Source: Bacteroidota bacterium
GTDB taxonomy: Bacteria; Bacteroidota; Bacteroidia; Bacteroidales; VadinHA17
Assembly (NCBI GenBank): GCA_023430725.1
Contig: JAEYZD010000191.1
Location: 1-22,565 of the forward strand
Direction of reading: 5' to 3'
DNA length: 22,565 bases
Part shown: piece by piece, positions 12,353-20,131 of the stretch
How positions within the stretch are numbered: the first letter of the stretch is position 1
How the letters are laid out: the number at the start of each line of letters is the position of its first letter
Position numbers and translations under genes: made by a program
The notes under the pieces: generated by a model
The model's database searches: none
What the model was told of the DNA's origin: nothing
Seen by the model: the letters and a program-made list of their open reading frames with translations, nothing else

Positions 12353-15010
12353 ATGAAGGAGTACAATTTTTCGGAGATAGAAAAGAGATGGCAGGAGTAC
12401 TGGGAGAAGCACAAAACCTTCAAAACCCCGGATGATCTATCCAACCCAAACAAATGCTATATCCTTGACATGTACCCCTATCCATCCGGCGCCGGTCTGC
12501 ACGTAGGCCATCCCGAGGGTTACACCGCCACTGACATAGTTGCCCGCTACAAGCGGATGAAGGGCTTCAATGTTCTTCACCCCATGGGATGGGATGCCTT
12601 CGGCCTTCCGGCAGAACAGTACGCCATCCAGACCGGAACACACCCTGCTATCACCACAAATAAAAACTGCGACACCTTCCGCCGCCAGATAAAGGAACTT
12701 GGACTGAGCTACGACTGGGACCGCGAGATAAACACGACCGACCCCTCCTACTACAAATGGACCCAGTGGATCTTCATCAGGCTCTATAACACCTGGTATG
12801 ACCCCCAGACGGACCGCGGGCGCAGCATTGACGAACTCCCCATTCCCCTTGACGTGCTCAAGGCCGGCGATGAGGCAAGGAAGAAATATATTGACTCGAA
12901 GAGGCTGGCCTATTATGATGACGCACAGATATGGTATTGTCCCTCATGCCGCATCGTCTGCGCCAACGAGGAGGTGCTGACCGACGGTTCACACGAGAAG
13001 TGCGGACAGAAGGTGGTACGCAGGAACCTGAAACAGTGGATGCTCCGTATTCCCTACTACGCAGAAAGGCTTCTCAGCGGCCTCGAAAACCTCGACTGGC
13101 CCGAAGGGATCAAGGAGATGCAACGCAACTGGATCGGTCGCTCCACCGGTGCCGAAGTCGATTTCAATGTCGATGGCAGTCAGCAGAAGATTACAGTCTA
13201 CACCACACGTCCCGATACGCTTTTCGGGGCGACATACATGGTTCTCTCCCCGGAAAACCCGCTGGTGCCAGGACTGACCACCACCGAACAGAAAAATAAG
13301 GTTGAGGAGTATCTCAGGGCCGCATCGCTCAAGTCGGACCTTGACCGCACTGACCTCGCCAAGGATAAGACCGGAGTCTTCACAGGCACATACGCCATCA
13401 ACCCGGTCAACAATAAAAAGATACCAGTCTGGGTGGCCGATTACGTGCTGATGGGATACGGCACCGGGGCCATCATGGCCGTACCGGCACATGATGAGCG
13501 CGACTTTGAGTTTGCAAAGAAGTTCGGCATCGAAATAAAGTGCATCCTGTCTCCTGAAACCGAAGATGCAGAGCAGAAGAAACGGATCATCGCCGGCGAC
13601 GAGTGCTGGAGCGGCGACGGCCGTTACATGAACTCCTCAAACCCTGAACTGAACATCGACCTTGACGGCCTTAATGTTGATGAGGGCATAGCTACAATTA
13701 CAAAGTGGATTGAGGACAGAAACATCGGGATGCACCGTGTCAATTACAAACTGCGTGACTGGCTCTTTAGCCGTCAGCGTTACTGGGGCGAGCCATTCCC
13801 GGTTATCCACTGGGAGGACGGCACAATCAGCCTGCTTGACGAAAAAGAATTGCCTCTTACCCTCCCGGAGCTCGAGGTCTATGAGCCGGGAGTCAGCGGC
13901 GAATCGCCCTTATCCAACGCCACCGACTGGCTGTATGTGACGGATGAAAACGGCCGTCGCGGCAAGCGCGAGACCAATACAATGCCACAGTGGGCAGGAT
14001 CATGCTGGTATTACCTGAGATTCATTGACCCGAAAAATGACAGCGTAATATTTGACCCTGAGAAGGAGCGCTACTGGATGCCGGTTGACCTCTACATCGG
14101 CGGAGCAGAACATGCCGTGCTGCACCTGCTCTATGCCCGATTCTGGCACAAGGTGCTTTTTGACCTCGGCGTTGTCTCAACAGACGAGCCATTCAAAAAA
14201 CTCTTCAACCAGGGGATGATACTTGCCTTTGCCTACGAGACGGCCACAGGCGCCAAAGTGGCCTCGGACCAGGTGACTGAAAAGGAGGGCAGGTTCTTCA
14301 TTGCCGATACCGGCGAAGAGGTCCGCCAGATAGTTGCCAAGATGTCAAAGAGCCTCAAGAATGTCATTAATCCTGACGATGTTGTGAAGAGCTACGGCGC
14401 CGACACCCTCAGGCTCTTCGAGATGTTCCTCGGACCCCTTGAGGCAACCAAGCCATGGGACGAGAAGGGAATCAAGGGCCCGCATAACTTCCTGGGAAGA
14501 GCATACCGGCTGGTTGCCAATAGTGAGAATATCACTGCCGGCGAGGAAGATACCGAAGTGCTCAGGACCCTTCACAAGACGATTAGGAAAGTTACGGAGG
14601 ATATCGAAGGACTTCATTTCAATACAGCCATCTCGGCGATGATGATCTTCCTTAACGTTGCCACAAAAAAGGAAAAGATCACCCGTGACACCGCTTCGAC
14701 ATTCATTAAGCTGCTCTCGCCGTTTGCACCTCACCTGGGTGAGGAACTGTGGCAGCTGACAGGTCATGCCGGTACCCTGGCATATGAGCCGTGGCCCGTT
14801 GCTGATGAGAAGTATCTGAAGGAGGATACATTTGAATGCCCCGTTTCCGTTAACGGTAAGATGAGGTTTAAAATTGAGCTCCCGGTTGATCTGTCGCGTG
14901 AAGAGGTTACCCGTATAATCATGGCGGACGAGAGAGCGCAGAAATGGATAGGCGACGCAACGCCCAAGGTGATAGTTGTTCCAAACCGGATTGTCAATAT
15001 AGTCTTATGA
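12353..15010 (+). CDS. leuS: Leucyl-tRNA synthetase
   Basis: Cytoplasmic class I synthetase that charges tRNA-Leu. The frame is open back to 12176, but that extension has no family likeness and would overlap the tRNA-Arg promoter. The ATG at 12353 gives MKEYNFSEIEKRWQEYWEKH, the usual N-terminus, and 885 residues. Motifs are the HIGH box as HVGH at 50-53 in PYPSGAGLHVGHPEGY, the CP1 editing domain with TTRPDTLFGATY and GTGAIMAVPAHDERD (about 370-384, holding the conserved Thr and Asp), the WAGSCWYYLRF stretch, and KMSKS at 663-667. A C-terminal anticodon-binding domain follows. A weak -7 box TAATTTCG lies at 12315-12322. The stop overlaps the ATG of the next gene. Confidence 0.97.
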   Translation: MKEYNFSEIEKRWQEYWEKHKTFKTPDDLSNPNKCYILDMYPYPSGAGLHVGHPEGYTATDIVARYKRMKGFNVLHPMGWDAFGLPAEQYAIQTGTHPAITTNKNCDTFRRQIKELGLSYDWDREINTTDPSYYKWTQWIFIRLYNTWYDPQTDRGRSIDELPIPLDVLKAGDEARKKYIDSKRLAYYDDAQIWYCPSCRIVCANEEVLTDGSHEKCGQKVVRRNLKQWMLRIPYYAERLLSGLENLDWPEGIKEMQRNWIGRSTGAEVDFNVDGSQQKITVYTTRPDTLFGATYMVLSPENPLVPGLTTTEQKNKVEEYLRAASLKSDLDRTDLAKDKTGVFTGTYAINPVNNKKIPVWVADYVLMGYGTGAIMAVPAHDERDFEFAKKFGIEIKCILSPETEDAEQKKRIIAGDECWSGDGRYMNSSNPELNIDLDGLNVDEGIATITKWIEDRNIGMHRVNYKLRDWLFSRQRYWGEPFPVIHWEDGTISLLDEKELPLTLPELEVYEPGVSGESPLSNATDWLYVTDENGRRGKRETNTMPQWAGSCWYYLRFIDPKNDSVIFDPEKERYWMPVDLYIGGAEHAVLHLLYARFWHKVLFDLGVVSTDEPFKKLFNQGMILAFAYETATGAKVASDQVTEKEGRFFIADTGEEVRQIVAKMSKSLKNVINPDDVVKSYGADTLRLFEMFLGPLEATKPWDEKGIKGPHNFLGRAYRLVANSENITAGEEDTEVLRTLHKTIRKVTEDIEGLHFNTAISAMMIFLNVATKKEKITRDTASTFIKLLSPFAPHLGEELWQLTGHAGTLAYEPWPVADEKYLKEDTFECPVSVNGKMRFKIELPVDLSREEVTRIIMADERAQKWIGDATPKVIVVPNRIVNIVL

Positions 15011-16398
15011 GGTTAATACATGTACTGACGGCACTTGCTGCCGGGCTCATGCTGATTGCCGCATCCTGCGGCCGTAGCGGTGCTGCCGGAAACAAAGGAC
15101 TGAAACCGATTGAGAACACGGTTGATTCTGCAAACATTGCCCTGGCAGCTCCGGCTGATACGGCTGCAGGCCCTGAGGCAATTAAGGCAGATTCAGCTTC
15201 CGGCAGTCATGCAACCCGGGCAGACTCTGCCTCAGGCACTGAAGCAACTCCACCTGATTCTGCATCTGAAACCCCTTCAAAGGCTGAAAGAAATACTCTG
15301 TTCGGCATACATCTTGATTCCTATAATATTATAACAGGGAAAGTAAAGAGGAATCAGTTCATCTCATCGATCCTGGCAGCCCACGGTGTTGCCTGGAATG
15401 ATATAGAGAAGCTACTCTCTGACAACAGGGAAACTTTTGACCCGCGCAAGATCCGGACAGGCAGCTCATACTCGGTCCTCACAACGACTGACACACTTAA
15501 CCGGCCCGATTATCTGATTTACCAGCATGATCCGCGGGTTTCGTACGTATTCTCACTGAAGGACACGCTTGCCATCTACAGACATGATGCCGAGATCATC
15601 CGTACTCTCCGTTTCTCTTCAGGAACCATATCGTCGTCACTCTGGGAGGCAGCGCAGGATAACAATCTCAACCCCAATCTCTCAGCTGAGCTGTCGGAGA
15701 TTTATGCCTGGACCATTGACTTCTTCGGCTTGCAGAAGGGAGACCGGTTCAAGGTAATCTATGAAGAGGAGTTCATCGGTGAGGAGTCGGTGGGAATCCG
15801 CAGGGTTCACGCTGCGCAGTTCGAACATGCGGGAAGCACAATCTTTGCAATACCGTACATCCAGGACAGCACCATGTCGTTTTTTGACACCACGGGTGCC
15901 AGCCTGCGAAAGGCTTTCCTGAAGGCGCCGCTCCGCTATTCGCGCATCAGCTCGCGTTTCTCCGGCGGACGCATGCATCCGGTCCTCAAGATTGTGAGGC
16001 CGCATCACGGTGTGGACTATGCTGCTCCCATAGGTACTCCTGTGCTTGCAATAGGCGACGGAAGGGTCACAAGCACCGGCTATGAAGGCGGAGCAGGCAG
16101 AATTGTCAGGATAAGGCATAACAGCGTCTATTCGACAGCCTACATGCATCTCTCGCGATTCGGGCCGGGGATATCTTCAGGAGTGTATGTAAAACAGGGG
16201 CAGGTAATTGGTTATGTCGGGAGCTCCGGTCTCTCAACCGGTCCTCACCTTGATTTCAGGTTCTACCGCAACGGTTCGGCCATTGATCCCCTGCGGGTGG
16301 AGGCACCGCCTGTCAATCCCGTGGCCCCTGAAGCCATGGAGGAGTTCAGCCAGGTGGCAGAGGGGTATATCAATCTGCTGGAAACAATCAATTATTGA
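15007..16398 (+). CDS. Lipoprotein M23 family peptidase (murein endopeptidase-like)
   Basis: Predicted envelope metallopeptidase acting on peptidoglycan cross-bridges. The start ATG at 15007 overlaps the leuS stop (ATGA) and yields a clean lipoprotein signal, with the lipidation Cys at C21 in LMLIAASC. A frame extending back to 14944 would destroy this signal. Residues 39-93 form a low-complexity linker of five imperfect 11-residue repeats. A domain like the N-terminal region of MepM/Csd3 peptidases spans about 100-290. The M23 domain at about 305-440 shows HHGVD (zinc ligands H333 and D337), MHLSRF (H381) and GPHLDFRF. In that last motif H414 is followed by L and then D416, where the classic motif HLH has the third zinc ligand His. 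I recall this variant in other Bacteroidota M23 proteins. The enzyme may be active with Asp as ligand or be a regulatory pseudo-enzyme. Confidence 0.9.
   Translation: MRLIHVLTALAAGLMLIAASCGRSGAAGNKGLKPIENTVDSANIALAAPADTAAGPEAIKADSASGSHATRADSASGTEATPPDSASETPSKAERNTLFGIHLDSYNIITGKVKRNQFISSILAAHGVAWNDIEKLLSDNRETFDPRKIRTGSSYSVLTTTDTLNRPDYLIYQHDPRVSYVFSLKDTLAIYRHDAEIIRTLRFSSGTISSSLWEAAQDNNLNPNLSAELSEIYAWTIDFFGLQKGDRFKVIYEEEFIGEESVGIRRVHAAQFEHAGSTIFAIPYIQDSTMSFFDTTGASLRKAFLKAPLRYSRISSRFSGGRMHPVLKIVRPHHGVDYAAPIGTPVLAIGDGRVTSTGYEGGAGRIVRIRHNSVYSTAYMHLSRFGPGISSGVYVKQGQVIGYVGSSGLSTGPHLDFRFYRNGSAIDPLRVEAPPVNPVAPEAMEEFSQVAEGYINLLETINY
15121..15285 (+). repeat. 33-bp imperfect repeats coding the lipoprotein linker
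   Basis: Five successive 11-residue units (residues 39-49, 50-60, 61-71, 72-82, 83-93) share the pattern [AVP]-D-[ST]-A then variable residues. Units three and four are closest (ADSASGSHATR, ADSASGTEATP). The coding DNA is a degenerate minisatellite inside the M23 lipoprotein gene, just after the lipidated Cys, and may vary in copy number between strains. Confidence 0.7.
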
Positions 16399-16399
16399 A

Positions 16400-16505
16400 G
16401 GCAGCAGGCAATAGACATTAGGCAGTAGTAGTGAGACATACTGCTAATCATGCAGTTACTGTATTCATTGTCAACACTCTTGCCTGTTGCCTATTGCCTA
16501 TTGCC
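16400..16505. repeat. Inverted heptamer-repeat blocks between convergent genes
   Basis: Four heptamers of the type GGCAATA (GGCAGCA, GGCAATA, GACATTA, GGCAGTA) lie at 16400-16427. Four of the complementary type (TCTTGCC, TGTTGCC, TATTGCC, TATTGCC) lie at 16478-16505. They pair in about 21 of 28 positions around a 50-nt middle. The block starts 1 nt after the M23 stop and overlaps the purN stop codon at 16498-16500, so it can act as a shared terminator. Confidence 0.7.
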
Positions 16506-17064
16506 TGATCATCTCCCCTATGACCCTGGGATAGTGTTCATACTCTAGAGCGTGTACTCGCTGAGCGAGGGAGTCCACATCATCACCCGGTAAAACCGGG
16601 CACCGGGCCTGGAAAATAATGTCACCGGAATCATATAGCTCATTAACATAATGAATGGTTATGCCGCTCTCAGAACAGCCGGCATCGAGTACCGCACGGT
16701 GAACCCTGTCTCCGTACATCCCCCGGCCGCCAAAACCGGGCAACAGGGCAGGATGAATATTGACTATCCGACCCCTGAACGCATCAATCACATCCTCCGG
16801 AACCAGCCACAGAAACCCGGCCAGAACCACAAGGTCAGTCTCCCTGCGACGAAGCATCATAAGCACCTCTCCGGTTTCATAAAATTGAGCCCGGTCGAAA
16901 AAAAATGCATCCACCCCGAGTGCCGCAGCCCTTTCCAAAACCTTAGCCTGAGGCTTGTTTGACAAAACAAGGGTCACTTGCGCATTTTTATCGTTCGAAA
17001 AGTACCTGATGATGTTTTCAGCATTGGTACCGTTTCCGGAGGCAAGTAGGGATATATGCTTCAT
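16498..17064 (-). CDS. purN: Phosphoribosylglycinamide formyltransferase
   Basis: Cytoplasmic enzyme of purine synthesis that formylates GAR with 10-formyl-THF. From the ATG at 17064 it has 188 residues starting MKHISLLASGNGTNAENIIRY, the normal N-terminus; a longer TTG-started form from 17085 is unlikely. The phosphate-binding loop GNGTN is at 10-14, and LAGFLWLVP at 81-89 lines the folate site. The catalytic residues N102 and H104 in VNIHPALLP and D145 in NELYDSGDIIFQ are present. It converges on the M23 gene through heptamer repeats that cover its stop codon, and diverges from acpP across 185 nt. It is not in a purine operon here. Confidence 0.95.
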   Translation of the reverse strand: MKHISLLASGNGTNAENIIRYFSNDKNAQVTLVLSNKPQAKVLERAAALGVDAFFFDRAQFYETGEVLMMLRRRETDLVVLAGFLWLVPEDVIDAFRGRIVNIHPALLPGFGGRGMYGDRVHRAVLDAGCSESGITIHYVNELYDSGDIIFQARCPVLPGDDVDSLAQRVHALEYEHYPRVIGEMIRQ

Positions 17065-17174
17065 TTCCTGCTGTTTAGGGTACAATTCTTCATCGGAGGA
17101 CGGCAGTCAAAAAATGATATTAAAATGCTGAATTTCTTAACTTTATGCACGCAGCTATGTAAATTTCCGGTAAA

Positions 17175-17205
17175 TTGCTTGAAAAATATAGTACAAATAT
17201 ATTTC
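17175..17205 (+). promoter_or_regulatory. Candidate promoter of acpP operon
   Basis: TTG at 17175-17177, a 20-nt spacer, then TATATTTC at 17198-17205, which differs from TAnnTTTG only at the last base. The ATG lies 44 nt further on. This is the best match in the purN/acpP spacer, but it is not perfect. Confidence 0.4.
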
Positions 17206-17249
17206 TTTGCAGAGTTTTAAAAACGAGTATTAACGTAAAACTGATTAGT

Positions 17250-17486
17250 ATGTCTGACATTTCTACAAGAGTAAAGAAGATCATCGTTGAGAAGCTTGGC
17301 GTTGATGAGGCAGAGGTTACTCCCGAAGCACATTTCACTAATGACCTTGGCGCAGACTCTCTTGACACTGTCGAGCTGATCATGGAATTCGAAAAGGAAT
17401 TCAACATCGGAATTCCTGATGACCAGGCAGAAAGCATTAGCACAGTAGGCGAAGCCATTAAGTATATCGAAGAGAACGCCAAGTAG
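17250..17486 (+). CDS. acpP: Acyl carrier protein
   Basis: Small acidic cytoplasmic carrier that holds growing fatty acyl chains on a phosphopantetheine arm. The 78 residues starting MSDISTRVKKIIVEKLGVDE are standard. The attachment Ser is S37 in LGADSLDTVELIMEFEKEF. The start at 17250 is chosen because the frame extension upstream to 17175 has no ACP likeness and covers the promoter region. fabF follows 21 nt later, as in most bacteria, so both are made together. Confidence 0.98.
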   Translation: MSDISTRVKKIIVEKLGVDEAEVTPEAHFTNDLGADSLDTVELIMEFEKEFNIGIPDDQAESISTVGEAIKYIEENAK

Positions 17487-17507
17487 ATATCATCTGATAA
17501 CCCCGAG

Positions 17508-18755
17508 ATGAGGCGTGTAGTAGTTACCGGGATGGGGGCTCTGACCCCCATCGGCAACAATCTGCAGGAATACTGGAACGGTCTTGTTGACGGTGTCAGT
17601 GGTGCCGGTTTGATAACCCACTTTGATACCACCAAGTTCAAGACGAAGTTTGCCTGTGAGCTCAAGAACTATGATCCTGCTCAGTATTTTGACAGGAAGG
17701 AGTCGCGCAAGATGGACCGCTACGCGCAGTATGCCCACATTGCAGCTGACGAAGCAGTCAAAGATGCAGGTCTTGATCCCGAGGCAACTGACAAGGATCG
17801 TTGCGGTGTCATCTGGGGTTCAGGAATTGGCGGTATAGAAACTTTTCTTGAAGAGGTAAAAGGGTTCGTAACGGGTGACGGCACACCCCGTTTCAGCCCT
17901 TTTTTCATTCCCAAGATGATAAGCGACATCGCCGCCGGAATGCTCTCAATCAAGTATGGCTTCCGGGGACCCAACTTTGCAACCGTATCAGCATGTGCTT
18001 CTTCCACGAATGCACTCATTGATGCCTACTTTTACATCAAGCTGGGCAAGGCTGACCTGTTCATAGCTGGAGGATCGGAGGCATCAATCAGCCCGGCAGG
18101 CATTGGCGGCTTCAACGCCATGCAGGCCATGTCAACAAACAATGATGAGTTTGCCACTGCGTCCCGCCCATTTGACGTCACCCGTGACGGGTTCGTTATC
18201 GGCGAAGGCGCCGGCGCCCTCATCCTTGAGGATCTCGGTCATGCCAGGGCCAGGGGTGCAAAAATCTATGCAGAGGTGATTGGTTCAGGCCTCACGGCAG
18301 ACGCCTATCACATCACCGCTCCTCACCCTGACGGCATGGGAGCTGTCAACGTCATGAAGCAGGCCATCCTTGAAGCCGGCCTGCAACCATCGGACCTTGA
18401 CTACATAAATGTCCACGGTACAGCCACCCCTCTGGGTGACATCGCCGAGATAAAGGCCATTCTAAACCTCTTCGGTGAGCATGCATACAAGCTCAACATA
18501 AGCGCTACCAAATCGATGACCGGCCATCTCCTCGGCGCCGCCGGTGCCGTGGAAGCCATCGCAACAATTATGGCAGTGGTTCATGACACGGTGCCACCGA
18601 CAATTAACTTCAGGAATCCTGATCCGGCAATAGACCAGAACCTGAACCTGACACTGAACAAGGCACAGAAGAGACCTGTGAAGGTGGCCCTCAGCAACAA
18701 CTTCGGCTTCGGCGGACACAACGCATCAATTCTGGTCAGGAAATTCGAAGAATAG
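17508..18755 (+). CDS. fabF: Beta-ketoacyl-ACP synthase II
   Basis: Condensing enzyme of type II fatty acid synthesis: joins malonyl-ACP to acyl-ACP in the cytoplasm. The 415 residues begin MRRVVVTGMGALTPIGNN. The catalytic triad is visible: C163 in TVSACASSTNAL, H303 in NVHGTATPLGD and H340 in KSMTGHLLGAAGAVEA, with K335 close by. The C-terminal NNFGFGGHNAS stretch is typical. Its stop TAG shares its last base with the GTG start of rnc, a sign of translational coupling. Confidence 0.98.
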   Translation: MRRVVVTGMGALTPIGNNLQEYWNGLVDGVSGAGLITHFDTTKFKTKFACELKNYDPAQYFDRKESRKMDRYAQYAHIAADEAVKDAGLDPEATDKDRCGVIWGSGIGGIETFLEEVKGFVTGDGTPRFSPFFIPKMISDIAAGMLSIKYGFRGPNFATVSACASSTNALIDAYFYIKLGKADLFIAGGSEASISPAGIGGFNAMQAMSTNNDEFATASRPFDVTRDGFVIGEGAGALILEDLGHARARGAKIYAEVIGSGLTADAYHITAPHPDGMGAVNVMKQAILEAGLQPSDLDYINVHGTATPLGDIAEIKAILNLFGEHAYKLNISATKSMTGHLLGAAGAVEAIATIMAVVHDTVPPTINFRNPDPAIDQNLNLTLNKAQKRPVKVALSNNFGFGGHNASILVRKFEE

Positions 18756-19492
18756 TGTTCCTGCTTCACAGGAAGAAACACAACACGCTCATTCACAACA
18801 GGAGCGAATTCCGGCAAGGACTGAAAAAGCTCCTCGGTTTTCGTCCTGTTAACCTGCGGTTGTATGAAATGGCCTTCATACACCGCTCCGCCACATACAC
18901 ACTTCCCGACGGCGTAAGAATAAACAACGAGCGGCTCGAATACCTCGGAGACGCAATCATTGACAGCATCCTGTCGGATTATCTTTTCAGGCTCTACCCG
19001 GAAGCAACAGAAGGGTTCCTTACAAAAACCAGGGCACGGATCGTCAAACGTGAAACACTCAACCAGCTTGGCCTCTCTATGGGCCTTGACAGCCTGATTG
19101 TCTCCAACCTGGCGCCCTCCGACTCTCCGCGAAATCTGTACGGAAATGCTGTTGAAGCGCTCGCGGGTGCCCTTTTCATCGATAACGGCTATAACCGCAC
19201 ACGCAAATTCATGATCGAACGGGTGCTTAAGAAACACCTTAACCTCAGCGAGGTGCTCGCAGCCGAGACAGACTACAAAAGCCTGATCCTTGAGTATTGC
19301 CAGAAAAACAAACAAAAGCTTAACTTCACATCCCGGGAGAAGCCATCCGGCATCAGCGGCCACCAGATATTCACCGTCAACCTGGAGATAAACAATGAGG
19401 TCATATCGCAGGGCGAAGGTGCTACGAAGAAGGAGGCAGAGCAGGAAGCATCGATGGCGGCCCTTCACAAGCTCGGGATAAGGAAGAAATGA
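18755..19492 (+). CDS. rnc: Ribonuclease III
   Basis: Double-strand-specific RNase that processes rRNA precursors and other structured RNAs. The 245 residues start at a GTG that overlaps the fabF stop by one base; no nearer ATG fits. The RNase III domain has the signature NERLEYLGDAIID at 58-70, with E62 and D66 as metal ligands. A dsRNA-binding domain is at about 170-242 (DYKSLILEYCQ... GEGATKKEAEQEASMAALHKLG). The second metal motif reads NAVEALAGALFID (131-143). Its first residue, aligned with the catalytic Asp114 of E. coli, is Asn, while E134 (E. coli E117) is kept. The N-terminus is about 20 residues longer than in E. coli, as in other Bacteroidota. The next gene starts within its stop codon. 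Confidence 0.95.
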   Translation: MFLLHRKKHNTLIHNRSEFRQGLKKLLGFRPVNLRLYEMAFIHRSATYTLPDGVRINNERLEYLGDAIIDSILSDYLFRLYPEATEGFLTKTRARIVKRETLNQLGLSMGLDSLIVSNLAPSDSPRNLYGNAVEALAGALFIDNGYNRTRKFMIERVLKKHLNLSEVLAAETDYKSLILEYCQKNKQKLNFTSREKPSGISGHQIFTVNLEINNEVISQGEGATKKEAEQEASMAALHKLGIRKK

Positions 19493-19917
19493 GCAGGGAG
19501 AGGAAAATCACCAGGCACACAATCGAAAGCGCGGTACCACAACCCTTCTTTTTCCTCGGTGTGGTCTCAGCCGAGCCTGACTACAGGCTCTCAGTCATGA
19601 TTAACAGGCACCTGGGGACCGACCTTCGTAAATGCCCCGGGGACATAATCATTGATACATCAACCGGTACCCGGAGTTTTTCACGCTTCTCACCGGAAAA
19701 CCGGGCTTTTACCCTGGTCTCAAACCGGAGCGGAGGAACTGTATTGCTGCAAAAACTTAAAAACATTGATTATCTCCTGGTGCCGGCACAACAGGATGAT
19801 GCTAAAACAACAGAACAGCTCGCGGCCTCTTTGAGACTCATCCCGGAAATAACCGCAGTCTTCATGCTTGACAGCAGGTCAACAGCCGACAGGAACATCG
19901 CTCTGCTCGCCCTGTAA
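19489..19917 (+). CDS. IPExxxVDY family protein (Bacteroidota-specific, unknown function)
   Basis: Small 142-residue soluble protein found after rnc in many Bacteroidota. Position and the pattern DYRLSVMINRHLG, then KNIDYLLVPAQ, match the family, in which a region before the DY is IPExxxV. Here the motif is worn: L-Q-K-x3-I-D-Y in place of I-P-E-x3-V-D-Y. It starts with ATG overlapping the rnc stop by four bases (ATGA). In many relatives pyruvate kinase follows; here a hairpin and a long AT-rich spacer follow instead. Function is unknown. Family assignment rests mostly on gene order and the DYRL/IDY pattern. Confidence 0.7.
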   Translation: MSRERKITRHTIESAVPQPFFFLGVVSAEPDYRLSVMINRHLGTDLRKCPGDIIIDTSTGTRSFSRFSPENRAFTLVSNRSGGTVLLQKLKNIDYLLVPAQQDDAKTTEQLAASLRLIPEITAVFMLDSRSTADRNIALLAL

Positions 19918-19923
19918 AAAAGA

Positions 19924-19951
19924 AAGAGGAGACAATTTCTCGCCTCCTCTT
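19924..19951. terminator. Hairpin ending the acpP-rnc operon
   Basis: AAGAGGAG (19924-19931) and CTCCTCTT (19944-19951) form a perfect 8-bp stem around a loop that contains ATTTCTC. It lies 6 nt after the stop at 19917. On the plus strand the tail TCAGTGTTAA is poor in T, while on the minus strand TCTTTTTT follows, so it terminates best in the reverse direction or works bidirectionally. Confidence 0.6.
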
Positions 19952-19959
19952 CAGTGTTA

Positions 19960-20007
19960 ACCCTAAAACTAACCTAACCTATGAAAAAAACTCCATTTAC
20001 GTTATAA
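19960..20007 (+). other. Repeated leader-like sequence and 8-codon mini-ORF
   Basis: ACCCTAAAACTAACCT (19960-19975) is followed by AACCT and an ATG at 19981 that opens a very short frame reading MKKTPFTL and then TAA (stop 20005-20007). The ATGAAAAAAA start looks like the beginning of an exported-protein gene, but it breaks off at once. It may be a leader peptide for the downstream two-component genes or a remnant of a lost gene. The 16-nt sequence has an inverted near-copy at 22456-22471. Confidence 0.4.
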
Positions 20008-20131
20008 CAATTATCGTGCCATAACTGATGCAAATATCAGAAATATTTTCGGGCCTGTATCTTAAGGATATGTTAATATGTTGATTTTTAACATTTATTT
20101 AATATTTTGCATTCATTACATTGCTGTGCAC

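Noticed and set aside
14944..15006. N-terminal extension of the M23 peptidase gene into leuS
   Set aside because: The ATG at 15007 gives a proper lipoprotein signal; the longer form would bury it behind 21 polar residues.
17065..17085. TTG start of purN seven codons upstream
   Set aside because: The ATG at 17064 gives the family N-terminus MKHISLLASGNGTN.
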